The position numbers were made by a program, and so were the translations under genes. This document shows positions 36,463-45,028 of a stretch of 64,000 nt of DNA, piece after piece (position 1 is the stretch's first letter; the number at the start of each line of letters is the position of its first letter). Location: assembly GCA_963834725.1 (NCBI GenBank), contig CAWICN010000001.1, positions 2,418,001 through 2,482,000 on the forward strand, in the 5' to 3' direction. A model generated the notes under the pieces. That model made no database searches, was not told where the DNA came from, and saw nothing but the letters and a program-made list of their open reading frames with translations. The stretch is from PALSA-693 sp963834725. Its GTDB lineage: Bacteria; Actinomycetota; Acidimicrobiia; Acidimicrobiales; Palsa-688.

Positions 36463-37161
36463 GACCATGACCCACCGCCATTAACGCCGCCATGTGGATT
36501 GCGCTATGCCGCGACCTGGCCAGCCCGGGCGTGAGCGGCGCAGAACACCGGCATGAAGCCGGCGTTCTGGGCGACAGAAGGCAAGGCGCGGTCGAGGCGC
36601 GAGCGCTGGTCGCGAGAAGGTCCCGGTAACCGCACGAGTCGCACCACCTAGGCGATAAAGACGCCGCCATGCCTCCTCTGATTGCACCGGCGGCGCATCG
36701 CGACGCCCTGTCAAATGAGTTGGAGATGGGCCGCGACCTGCGGGAGCTGGGCCATCGGCATCGCAGCGACAAGGAACATGGATCCGCTGGCATCACCGGC
36801 CGGGCGGTTCACGCCGTACATGGCCAGCGTGCCCCGCGTCGCCATCCACGCCGCGAACGTCGACCCGGCGACAAGGTGGGAGCTGGCCGGCATCGGGAAG
36901 GGGCTGGCGGAGGTTGCGACCACAGATAAGAGGAAGGGTTTTTTCGGGGCCGGACGGTTAGGCGGGAGGCCCTAGAACCCGGTATGAGATGACAGGAGAG
37001 TGATTTGGGCGGGCGGGAGACCGGACGAACGGGTGCCCGGCGTAGTCGCCTTTCGGGTGGAAAAGGGCCTCCACGAAAAAGGCCAGCACATGCCGGACGC
37101 GCCCGAGACAGCGGACGTGCCGTTCGATCCATCGGCCAAACCCCTCCGGCGGCGAGACACG
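36463..37161. other. Long stretch without a supported gene
   Basis: About 700 bases. One minus-strand frame (36711-36923) and one plus-strand frame (36682-36975) both have coding-like composition, but neither has a ribosome site or known motif. It may hold a decayed gene. Confidence 0.4.
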
Positions 37162-37365
37162 TCAGTCTCGTAGTTGGATCGGGCTGGTCCCACCGGACGG
37201 GTGCGTGTGACGGCGTGTCCCGGCGGGCGTGAGGCTGAGGTCACCGAGGTGGGCGAGTTCGTGGGCGTGCAGCGGGTCGTCACTGGGCGTGAACCCGTGG
37301 TCAATCTCCAGGTGCCGGACGACTAACTGGTGCTGTATCTCGGGCGGTATCACGGACAATTTCAT
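37162..37365 (-). CDS. Small protein, third gene of the SARP-box operon
   Basis: About 62-67 residues (IPPEIQHQLVVRHLEIDHGF, DPLHAHELAHLGDLSLTPAG). A near-perfect ribosome site AAGGAGGTGATG overlaps the first ATG (37365), which is too close to be used. The TTG at 37359 or GTG at 37353 in the same frame is a better start. It is rich in His. No family is recognised. It lies 54 bases after the 41-residue gene, apparently in one transcript from the promoter near 37613. Confidence 0.45.
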   Translation of the reverse strand: MKLSVIPPEIQHQLVVRHLEIDHGFTPSDDPLHAHELAHLGDLSLTPAGTRRHTHPSGGTSPIQLRD

Positions 37366-37418
37366 CACCTCCTTCGGCCACTGCCCCTCACCCGGCTGGC
37401 GGCGGGGCGGGGACAGGA

Positions 37419-37544
37419 TCAGTCCGTGGGAGTCACGGTGTCGTGGTCCAGGTCTTCCAGGTCCGGGGTGTGGCCTATGGGCCAGGTGTTGTAGGCCAGT
37501 TCCTGGGCGTGGTCGGCATCCCGGGCGAGCAGTTCGACGGTCAC
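37419..37544 (-). CDS. 41-residue acidic protein coupled to a 10-codon leader
   Basis: Starts at GTG 37544, whose GTGA overlaps the stop of the 10-codon frame. Sequence: VTVELLARDADHAQELAYNT then WPIGHTPDLEDLDHDTVTPT and a final D. It is acidic, without cysteine. No family recognised. It could be a small regulatory protein or a peptide precursor; the latter is inference. Confidence 0.45.
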   Translation of the reverse strand: MTVELLARDADHAQELAYNTWPIGHTPDLEDLDHDTVTPTD

Positions 37545-37573
37545 GTGTGAGCGACGTGACGGCGGGCATTCAT
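37541..37573 (-). CDS. 10-codon leader frame
   Basis: MNARRHVAHT, initiated from ATG 37573 with AAAGGAGACC directly upstream, the best ribosome site of the operon. Its stop overlaps the GTG of the next gene, the arrangement used for translational coupling or a leader peptide. Confidence 0.35.
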   Translation of the reverse strand: MNARRHVAHT

Positions 37574-37612
37574 GGTCTCCTTTGCTCCGTAGGTCCGGAC
37601 AACCCGACTGCA

Positions 37613-37657
37613 AAAGTACAGAGGACCCGTTGAAGGTCGGTTGAAGGTCGGTCGAAT
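37613..37657 (-). promoter_or_regulatory. Left SARP-box promoter: three heptamers plus -10
   Basis: On the minus strand the heptamers ATTCGAC, CTTCAAC and CTTCAAC (37657-37651, 37646-37640, 37635-37629) repeat every 11 bp. The sequence TGTACTTT begins eight bases after the last repeat and offers TACTTT as a -10. SARP activators bind heptamers separated by 4 bp with the last one about 8 bp from the -10. The ribosome site and 10-codon frame follow. Confidence 0.65.
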
Positions 37658-37679
37658 GAGGTGACGGCGGCCCTGTCGG

Positions 37680-37708
37680 GTTCAACGCCCGTTCGACTTC
37701 GGTTCAAC
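37680..37708 (+). promoter_or_regulatory. Right SARP-box array: three heptamers
   Basis: GTTCAAC, GTTCGAC and GTTCAAC at 37680, 37691 and 37702, again 11 bp apart, in the opposite orientation to the left array. A possible -10, TAGGAC, lies at 37724. Downstream there are only a GAGGAGG ribosome-like site, an 8-codon frame from GTG 37771, and a hairpin at 37806. Confidence 0.55.
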
Positions 37709-37805
37709 CCTCCGGGTGCACGGTAGGACCAGCCGCAAGGACCCAACCCCGAGGAGGACCAGCCTTCTCAGTGGCCACCAACAACCAGGCTTGCTGAGCC
37801 CGCTC

Positions 37806-37842
37806 GCGCCCGACCCTGCTTGACGGGGGCAGGGACGGGCGC
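37806..37842. terminator. Long hairpin between the PKD gene and the right SARP array
   Basis: GCGCCCGACCCTGC pairs with GCAGGGACGGGCGC with one mismatch in 14 bp, loop nine bases. It lies seven bases after the PKD gene stop and would terminate that minus-strand gene and any short plus-strand transcript from the right array. Confidence 0.6.
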
Positions 37843-37848
37843 TCGCCC

Positions 37849-38631
37849 TTACGGCGCTCCGACCCGGGGATCACCGGGCGGCACCAGCAGCACCTTCGTG
37901 ACCAGTGCCCCGGAGATGTTGATCGATAGCACGCACGGGGGTACAGGTGCCGCGACCTGGCACATCGGCAACGGGCCACTGTGCACCACCATCCCGGCGG
38001 CGTCCACGAAGGCCACCTCAGAGGAGAAGCAAGTGGTCCGTGCTTGGTCTGGGTGGCTGGTGAGATAGACGAGAGGCACGGTCAAGTTGCCAATGAAACC
38101 CGAGTCGGTCAGGGCGGTTGCAGCCTGGATCACTGAATCGCAGTTGGGGAACCTGAACGGACCGGAGAACAGATCCAGGTCAGCGGGAGCCGTCGGGTTG
38201 ATCGGTCCCAAGGCGCTCAGGGTCTGTACCAGGCCGGCTATCTGCAGCGTCCCGCGGCACTGCCCCATACCGACTGGACACTTCAGCAACTCCAGTGTGC
38301 CCGTGGCCGTCGCCGACTCACCCTGGGCGTCCGTCTCGCTTACCGAGACATGAAACGTCGACGCCGATGCATATGTGTGCTCAACTGTGTTGACGGATGT
38401 GGTCTTCGAGGCGGTGTCCCCGAAGGTCCACCTGTAGGACGTGACGGCTCCTGCGAAGCCCGACGCCTGTGCGATGAACCTCACAGTCAGCGGCGGGCTT
38501 GTGGGGCTGATGGAGATGCCCGCAACCGGTGTCGGTGCGCCCGAGGCAGTCTCTCCGGCGAGCCCCGCAGATGCCGCCACGAGGAAGAGCGAAAGCAACG
38601 ATGACCAAACCGTCGTTCTTATTGTTCGCAC
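37849..38631 (-). CDS. Exported PKD-domain protein
   Basis: A 260-residue protein from GTG 38631 (GAGGGAG upstream). The signal peptide is VWSSLLSLFLVAASAGLAGE, with cleavage probably before SGAPT. Residues about 35-105 form a PKD/Ig-like domain: VTSYRWTFGDTASKTTSVNT, VEHTYASASTFHVSVSETDA. The second half has five cysteines (KCPVGMGQCRG, FPNCDS, TTCFSSEV, MCQVA, PPCVLS) and may be disulfide bonded outside the cell. The gene sits 38 bases after the SARP gene on the same strand, so it may be in its operon. Function unknown. Confidence 0.78.
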   Translation of the reverse strand: MRTIRTTVWSSLLSLFLVAASAGLAGETASGAPTPVAGISISPTSPPLTVRFIAQASGFAGAVTSYRWTFGDTASKTTSVNTVEHTYASASTFHVSVSETDAQGESATATGTLELLKCPVGMGQCRGTLQIAGLVQTLSALGPINPTAPADLDLFSGPFRFPNCDSVIQAATALTDSGFIGNLTVPLVYLTSHPDQARTTCFSSEVAFVDAAGMVVHSGPLPMCQVAAPVPPCVLSINISGALVTKVLLVPPGDPRVGAP

Positions 38632-38669
38632 ATCAGGTCTCCCTCTAGGTTTGGGGTAATCAATCGGAT

Positions 38670-41636
38670 TCAGAGCATTCCAGCAGGGCGTCGACAAGCC
38701 TCGGTGGCCAATCGGACACATTCCGCAGCGGGCAACGCTCGGCCGCGAGCCAAGGCCATTTCGAGATCGTCGCCTAGCGCCGTCGCCAGGGCGGAGCGGG
38801 CCTGATCGCAGAGGGCGGCCTCGGTCGGCTCGGGTCGCTCTCCCATGCGGTCGAACATGGCCTGGGCGGCACCGAGCAAGAGTGCGGCCAACAGGTCCGG
38901 TTTCGTCCGGGCCCGAGCTATAGCCGTTCCCAGCAGCACGTACGCCTCCAGCGACCGCTGGCCCGTTCGCCCGGATTCTCGCAACGCGTCGGCCAGCGCT
39001 CGCTGGGCGCTGTCGTAGTCCTCGTCCAGGATCGAGGTGAGGCCGACGCCGTAGTGGATGAACGGCGTCAGGGCCGGATCCCCGACACCCTCGACCAACA
39101 CGAGCGCCTGGTCGAAGTAGCGACGGGCCACCGCGTGGGCGCCCTGGTCGAGTTCCAGGACGGCCAGGTTGTTAAGGGTGGTGGCTTGGCCCTGGCGGTC
39201 GCCCGTCGACTGGCAGTACCGAAAAGCCTCGCTGTAGTCGGCGCGGGCCTGAGCCGGATTGTCTGCGTGGGCCATCGCGCCCCGTACATCATAAGCCCGC
39301 GCGATCAGGTGGGTGTCGCCGCCAGCCAGCGCCATTTCCACCGCCTCCGCTGCGCAGCCTTTCGCGGCGGACCGGTCGCCGCGACGGTCGATTACCCACG
39401 CACTGGTACGCAACGCGTCTGCGGCCAGTGACGGCAGGCGGAGCTGCCGCGCGATTACGAGTGCCTCGTTCGCGCACTGTTGGGCTCGCGCTAACTCTCC
39501 CCGACGGAAGTAAACGAATCCGGCTGCGGCCAGAGCTTGACCGCGCACCGAAGTGGGCTCCGATGCATCCGGTCGCCGCAACGCCGATTCGATGAGGGAC
39601 ATCTCGTCGCCATAGCTACCTCGGCTGCTCCAGTAGCGACACAATGCCTCCGCGAACGCGAGCATCTGCTGAGAGCCCGCTTCGCTCACCATCGTCACGA
39701 AGGCGGCCCGGAGATTCTCATCGTCCGCGTCCAGACGCGCTCGCCACATGGCGTGTTCTGCATCGGCGAAGTGCGGGACGGCCTGAAGCACCAGGTTGAG
39801 AAAATGGCGGGCATGAGCACTGCGGGCGTTGAGCTCGGCTTCGGGGCTTATCTTCCCCAGGGCGTACTGTCGGACGGTTTCGAGCATCCGGTATCTCGAC
39901 GGGCCACTCGAGAAGTCGAACTGGACCAAGCTGTTGTCGACGAGCGAACCGAGCACGCGGCCGGCAGAGTCGCTGCCCGTCAGCGCAACCGCCTGGGCGG
40001 CGTCCGCGTCAAAGCTCGAGGCGTATACGGCCAGCCGGCCCAGGAGGGCTTGTTCATGCTCATCCAGGAGGTCATACGACCAATCGATCAGGGCTTGAAG
40101 GCTTCGTTGACGGGCCGGAGCAGTGCGGGCGCCGGTATTGAGGAGCTGGAACCGGTTGTCGAGCCCGCGGACGATGTCGCTCACGGACATGGTGCGTAGC
40201 CGCGCCGCGGCCAACTCGATGGCAAGGGGCATACCGTCGAGGCGGGTGCAGATGGTGGCGACGGCGGCGCCGGTGTCTCGACCTATGGAGAATGCAGGCT
40301 GCTGAAAGCGGGCCCGTTCGACGAAAAGACGAACTGACTCGTAGCCGAGGAGATCGTCCCCTTTTACCGCAGCGCCGGGAACGGACATGGGAGGTACCCG
40401 GCACACGACCTCGCCTTCAACCTGGAGCGGCGCCCGGCTGGTCACCAGGATCCGAAGGTTCGCTGCGTCCCTCCGTAGCCGAGCAACCAGGGCGGCGCAC
40501 CCGTCCAGAAGATGCTCGCAGTTGTCCAGGACCACCAGCTGCTTGCCCCCGGAGAGTCGCCGGCTGATCAGGTCGATCAGGTCGACACCCACTGTGTCCG
40601 CGCATTGGAGGGCCAGACCCAGCTCCCGGACGATGTCGGCCGGGTCGGTGACGGCGGCCAGTTCGCACACCCAGATGGCGTCGAATTCGGGTGCAGCTTG
40701 GCGGGCCGCCTGGAGGGCCAGACGCGTCTTCCCCGTGCCGCCCGGGCCAGCCAATGTGAGCAGGCATGGCTCCGCGATCCAACCGGCGAGGTCCGCCAGC
40801 TCCTTCGGTCGGGCCACAAAGCTGCTCCCTTCCGGCGGCAAATTGCCCGTCGGCTCACTGCGTGGGTGTCGTACACGAGCGGATGTCGCTGTTAGCGCCG
40901 GTTCCTGCCTGAGGATCGACGACTCCAGCGCCACCAGTTCGGGGCTCGGGTCGATACCAAGCTCCTCACCGAGGAACTGACGCAGCCGCTGGTAGGCGCG
41001 AAGGGCGTCTCCCTGGCGGCCGCTGCGGTAGAGAGCGGTGATCAGCTTTGCCCACAGCTGCTCCCGAAGCGGATGCTCGGCGATCGCCGCCTCGGCCGCC
41101 GGGATCACCTGATGGCTCTCGCCGAGGGCCAGCCGGGCCTCTAGCCAGCATTCAAGCACGGCCGCCCGCAGCTCCTCGATCCGGGTCGCTTCGGGGTGGC
41201 CCCAGCTGGTGTCGGCCACATCGGCCAGGGCCGGCCCTCTCCACCGCCGCAGACCGCGGTCGAGGAGCTCCAGAGCCGCGGTCGCGTCGCTTGATCGCAG
41301 CAAGTCTCGCCCCGCGGCGGCCTCCTCTTCAAAGAGGTCGATGTCGAGTTCACCGGCGTCTAATCGCAACAGATAACTGTGGTTGCGACCCTCCAGGCGG
41401 TCGGGTCCCAACGCCCGCCGGAGCAGCGAGACGTGACTCTTAAGCGTGGACCCGGCGCTGGCCGGCGGGGCGCCGTTCCAGAGGTCCTCCTTGAGACGCT
41501 CCACGGCCACGGGCTGGCCTGCGGCGATGAGGAGTCGGGCCAGCAGCCGGCGGCGTAGTCGGCCGTGAATGACGATCTCACCGCGCTCGCCGATCACGAT
41601 GGTCGGCCCCAAAAGACCAAACATCAGGCGATTCAT
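38670..41636 (-). CDS. SARP-family transcriptional regulator with NB-ARC ATPase and TPRs
   Basis: A 988-residue AfsR-like activator. Residues 1-95 are the SARP winged helix (GRLRRRLLARLLIAAGQPVA; STLKSHVSLLRRALG). About 97-242 is the BTAD (LFEEEAAAGRDLLRSSDATA; HPLREQLWAKLITALYRSGR). The ATPase has Walker A GPGGTGKT at 297-304, a Walker B QLVVLDNCEH, and GMPLAIELAAARL with IDWSYDLL. TPR-like helices fill the C terminus. All key motifs are intact, unlike the remnant at 10448. Two 20-bp repeats precede the gene, and SARP-type boxes lie 1 kb away at 37629-37708. It is the best local candidate to bind them. Confidence 0.93.
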   Translation of the reverse strand: MNRLMFGLLGPTIVIGERGEIVIHGRLRRRLLARLLIAAGQPVAVERLKEDLWNGAPPASAGSTLKSHVSLLRRALGPDRLEGRNHSYLLRLDAGELDIDLFEEEAAAGRDLLRSSDATAALELLDRGLRRWRGPALADVADTSWGHPEATRIEELRAAVLECWLEARLALGESHQVIPAAEAAIAEHPLREQLWAKLITALYRSGRQGDALRAYQRLRQFLGEELGIDPSPELVALESSILRQEPALTATSARVRHPRSEPTGNLPPEGSSFVARPKELADLAGWIAEPCLLTLAGPGGTGKTRLALQAARQAAPEFDAIWVCELAAVTDPADIVRELGLALQCADTVGVDLIDLISRRLSGGKQLVVLDNCEHLLDGCAALVARLRRDAANLRILVTSRAPLQVEGEVVCRVPPMSVPGAAVKGDDLLGYESVRLFVERARFQQPAFSIGRDTGAAVATICTRLDGMPLAIELAAARLRTMSVSDIVRGLDNRFQLLNTGARTAPARQRSLQALIDWSYDLLDEHEQALLGRLAVYASSFDADAAQAVALTGSDSAGRVLGSLVDNSLVQFDFSSGPSRYRMLETVRQYALGKISPEAELNARSAHARHFLNLVLQAVPHFADAEHAMWRARLDADDENLRAAFVTMVSEAGSQQMLAFAEALCRYWSSRGSYGDEMSLIESALRRPDASEPTSVRGQALAAAGFVYFRRGELARAQQCANEALVIARQLRLPSLAADALRTSAWVIDRRGDRSAAKGCAAEAVEMALAGGDTHLIARAYDVRGAMAHADNPAQARADYSEAFRYCQSTGDRQGQATTLNNLAVLELDQGAHAVARRYFDQALVLVEGVGDPALTPFIHYGVGLTSILDEDYDSAQRALADALRESGRTGQRSLEAYVLLGTAIARARTKPDLLAALLLGAAQAMFDRMGERPEPTEAALCDQARSALATALGDDLEMALARGRALPAAECVRLATEACRRPAGML

Positions 41637-41959
41637 GCCAACCCCCGGGCGTACATGGCAGGTAGGTAACCTACATGGCAGGTAGGTAACCGGGCCTTAT
41701 TTGCTCGTGACGCGCTGAGCATATCGGCGCGTGACGCCCGTCACAAAACTCCTCTGAGTGCACTCATCATCACGCTCTGACTCGTCAAGGTGACCGCTAC
41801 TGACTGTCTCATATACCCCAGATGGCCTGCCGGGCACGGTCGAGCAGCGCCGGCGAGGCCGAACAGGTGTTGTTCCGCCGCCTAGCGGTCTTCCGCAGCA
41901 GCTTCATCCTGGAGGCCGCCGCCCCGGTCGCCCCCGGAGGTGCGGGCATTTGCGAGGAG
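41637..41959. other. Upstream region of the SARP gene
   Basis: Contains the tandem repeat listed separately and then sequence without a supported gene up to tRNA-Tyr. Confidence 0.4.
41652..41691 (-). promoter_or_regulatory. Two 20-bp tandem repeats in the SARP gene leader
   Basis: TACATGGCAGGTAGGTAACC occurs twice in succession, ending 15 bases from the SARP start at 41636. The junction also makes GTAGGT-A-ACCTAC (41662-41674), an inverted repeat. A regulator binding site controlling the activator is likely. Confidence 0.5.
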
Positions 41960-42042
<83 letters not shown>

Positions 42043-42056
42043 AGGAACCAGAGAGC

Positions 42057-43500
42057 CTAGTCGCTTCGCAACTCGGTCTTCCGCACCTTGCCCATGGCGT
42101 TGCGGGGCAGACGATCGACCAGCTCGACCCGCCGCGGTCGCTTGTGTACGGACAGCGTGCCGGCGACGAACTCACAGAGTTCCGGCCCGGTAGGCCCGTC
42201 GGCCACCACGAAGGCCACGATGGCCTGCCCGAGATCGTCGTCGGGCACGCCGATCACCGCTGCCTCCCGGACCGCCGGGTGGCCGAGCAGGGCCGCCTCC
42301 ACCTCGCCGGCGCCGATCCGGTAGCCGCCGCTCTTGATCAGGTCGGTGGACTGGCGGCCCACGATGCGAAACCAGCCGGTCCCGTCGAGGCATGCCACGT
42401 CGCCGGTTCGGACCCATCCGTCCCCGGTGTAGAGCACAGCGGTCGCCTCGGGCTGGTGGAGGTAGCCGTCCATGACCGTCGGGGCCCGAACCTCCAGTGA
42501 GCCGACGCTGTCCCCGTCGGCCGGCACCGGTTGGCGCTGATCGTCGACGAGACGGGCCGCGATACCGGGCAGCGGGGGGCCGACCCAGCCGGCCCGGCGT
42601 TGACCGTCGGCGCGGGCTCCCAGCGTGATCAGCGTCTCGGTCATTCCGTAACGTTCGACCGGTCCCTGACCGCTGAGGGCAGCCAGGCGCTCGAAGACCG
42701 GGACCGGAAGGCCGGCGCTGCCGGACACCAGCAGCCGGGCGGACCGCAACGCCCCGGCGGCATCGGGGTCGGCCGCCACCCGCGACCAGACCGTCGGCAC
42801 GCCGAAGTACAGGCTGCCCCCCTCGCCGGCCGCGGCGGCGTAGGCCGCCGGCGTCGGCCGGCCGGTGTGGATGAGGCGACTCCCGACGCGGAGCGGCGCC
42901 GAGCACGCCCAGGACGAGCCCGTGCACATGGAAGAGCGGCAGGCCGTGAACGAGCACGTCATCCGGCGTCCACGCCCAGGTCTCCGCCAGCGCGTCGAGG
43001 TCGGCGGCGATCGCGGCCGCGCTCAGCATGACGCCCTTCGGCGGGCCGGTGGTCCCGCTGGTGTAGAGGATCATGGCCGGCCCGCTTGGCGCGGCGGCAT
43101 CGGGAGGAGGCGGGGGCCAATCCCTCCGCTCGCGGAGGTCGACGGGGACCACCTCGAGCCGGCTGCCGGACGGCACCGTCACCTGGCCGGCCGAGCCGGC
43201 GGCGGTGAGGAGGACAGGGGCGGCGGAGTCGGAGAGGACGTGGGTCCGTTCGAGAGGACCGGCATCGGGGGCGAGCGGCACGACCGGTACGCCGGCGGTC
43301 AGGCACCCGAGCACGGCGACGACGGTTTCGAGGCTGGCCGTGGCTTCGACCGCTGCGGATGGCAGGCCGCTGATGCGAGCGGCCACTGCGCCGGCTGCGG
43401 AGATCAGGGCGCTCAGGTCCAGCGACCGTCCGGCGACGGTCACCGCGGCCGGACGGTCGTTGAGGGCGCTCGTGGCGCGGAGGCTGGAGACGAGATCCAC
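42057..43500 (-). CDS. Acyl-CoA synthetase (MatB/FadD36-like), one frameshift
   Basis: An ANL-superfamily adenylate-forming enzyme of about 481 residues starting at GTG 43500. P-loop ILYTSGTTGPPKGVMLS; VLVHGLPLFHVHGLVLGVLG ends frame 1 near 42898, and PLRVGSRLIHTGRPTPAAYA opens frame 2. FGVPTVWSRVAADPDA, ERYGMTETLITL, TGDVACLDGTGWFRIVGRQS and LIKSGGYRIGAGEVEAALLG follow, ending with the catalytic Lys in RNAMGKVRKTEL. The order and wording closely match mycobacterial FadD36 and malonyl-CoA synthetases. A single extra base would explain the break, so it may be a sequence error. It is divergent from yajQ. Confidence 0.85.
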
Positions 43501-43539
43501 GACCCGGGGAAACCTAGGCGGCGGCGCTACCGTGGCGCC

Positions 43540-44028
43540 ATGCCCACTTTTGACATCGTGTCGCAGGTCGACATGCAAGAGGTTCGAAACGCCGTCGACC
43601 AGGTCCAGCGCGAACTGGCCACCCGCTTCGACTTCAAGGGCACCGAGTCGTCCATCGAGCTCCAGGGCATGGAACTGCGGCTCCACTCCTCCACCGAGGA
43701 CCGCCTGCGGGCCGTCGTGCAGGTGCTGGAGGAGAAGCTGGTCCGGCGGAAGGTGTCCCTCAAGGCCCTCGACTACGGCAAGGTCGAGGAGGCGGCCAAA
43801 GGGACCGCCCGCCAGACCGTGGCCCTGAAGGCGGGCCTGTCGTCGGACAACGCTAAGAGCATCAACCGCTGGATCAAGGAGCACGGTCCGAAGGGCATCT
43901 CCTCCCAGACACAAGGGGACCAGGTTCGGGTCTCGGGGAAGAAGCGTGACGACCTGCAGACGGTCATCGCCGGGCTGCGCGAGCAGGACTTCGGGCTACC
44001 CCTGCAGTTCGAGAACATGCGGGACTGA
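43540..44028 (+). CDS. yajQ: YajQ-family cyclic di-GMP/nucleotide-binding protein
   Basis: A 162-residue YajQ protein: MPTFDIVSQVDMQEVRNAVD, ATRFDFKGTESSIELQG, GLSSDNAKSINRWIKEHGPK and VRVSGKKRDDLQTVIAGLRE. YajQ proteins have two ferredoxin-like lobes and bind nucleotides, in some species cyclic di-GMP. The start at 43540 is 39 bases from the divergent synthetase start, so promoters must overlap. Confidence 0.95.
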   Translation: MPTFDIVSQVDMQEVRNAVDQVQRELATRFDFKGTESSIELQGMELRLHSSTEDRLRAVVQVLEEKLVRRKVSLKALDYGKVEEAAKGTARQTVALKAGLSSDNAKSINRWIKEHGPKGISSQTQGDQVRVSGKKRDDLQTVIAGLREQDFGLPLQFENMRD

Positions 44029-44116
44029 CCGGTCTGAACCGGCTGGCACGGCTTATGCGACTTGCGCGGCTTCTGTCCGGGATGTCCGGTGGAACCAGGC
44101 TCGCGGCCAGAGCGTC

Positions 44117-44971
44117 CTAGCGGGCCCACTCCATCGAGCGCAGGCGCCGGATCCGCTCCGCGGTCGGCGGATGGTCCGAAAACAGGCCCTTGAACGCCAC
44201 ATTCATCCCGGCCAGCGGGCTCACGATGTACATGGGCGCCATCTCGCGGCGGACCTGAGGCATCGGTATCTGCCTGGCCCCGGCCTCGAGCTTGGCCAGA
44301 GCCCGGGCCAGGGGCTCCCCGTCCCCGATGAGGCGGGCGCCGGAGCGGTCGGCCTGGAACTCCCGGCTGCGCGACAGCGCCAGCTGCAGCATGGTTGCGG
44401 CCAGGGGGGCCAGGATTACGAGGGCCAGGATCTCGAAGATGTTCTGGCCCTGATTGTCCCGCCCACCGAAGAAAAGGCCCGCCCAAGCGGCCATCCGGGC
44501 GAGCAGGGTGATCGCCATGGCGATGGTGGCGGCGACGGAAGCGATGAGAATGTCGCGGTTGCCGACATGCGAGATCTCGTGGGCGAGGACGCCGCGCATC
44601 TCGTCCCAGGTGCAGATCTGCAGGATCCCCTGGGTCACCGCCACCGCCGCATGCTCGGGGTTGCGGCCGGTGGCAAAGGCGTTGGGCTGGGCGTCGGGGG
44701 TTACGTACAGCTTGGGCATGGGCACCCCGGCCCGGGTCGTCAGGTCCCGCACGACCGCGTAGTAATCCGGCATCTGCGCTTCTGAGACCGGGACGGCCCG
44801 GGCGGCCTTGATGGCGATGCTGTCCGAAAACCAGTAGGACGCACCGGTGAAGATCAGCCCGAACGCCAGACCGATGATCAGCCCTTGCTTGCCGCCGAAG
44901 ATGGCGCCGATGCCCACGAACAGGGCGGCGAGCAAGGTCAGGATGAAGGTGGTCTTGATGGTGTTGCGCAC
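44117..44971 (-). CDS. htpX: HtpX-family membrane zinc metalloprotease
   Basis: A 284-residue M48B protease for membrane-protein quality control. Two N-terminal helices (FILTLLAALFVGIGAIFGG; GLIIGLAFGLIFTG) precede LYVTPDAQPNAFATGRNPEH and the zinc motif HEISHVGNRD. Two more helices follow (IASVAATIAMAITLLARMAA and ILALVILAPLAATMLQLALS), then the third ligand in SREFQADRSGARL. GTG 44971 gives the family start VRNTIKTTFIL; the longer frame from 45010 is less likely. Confidence 0.93.
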   Translation of the reverse strand: MRNTIKTTFILTLLAALFVGIGAIFGGKQGLIIGLAFGLIFTGASYWFSDSIAIKAARAVPVSEAQMPDYYAVVRDLTTRAGVPMPKLYVTPDAQPNAFATGRNPEHAAVAVTQGILQICTWDEMRGVLAHEISHVGNRDILIASVAATIAMAITLLARMAAWAGLFFGGRDNQGQNIFEILALVILAPLAATMLQLALSRSREFQADRSGARLIGDGEPLARALAKLEAGARQIPMPQVRREMAPMYIVSPLAGMNVAFKGLFSDHPPTAERIRRLRSMEWAR

Positions 44972-45028
44972 AACCCCATGATGGCCGCAATTCACCTGAA
45001 AAAACGCCAAGAACGCGCCACCCGGCGG

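Noticed and set aside
36682..36975. Possible genes on either strand near 36.8 kb
   Set aside because: Both strands look weakly coding, but neither has a ribosome site or homology I can name.
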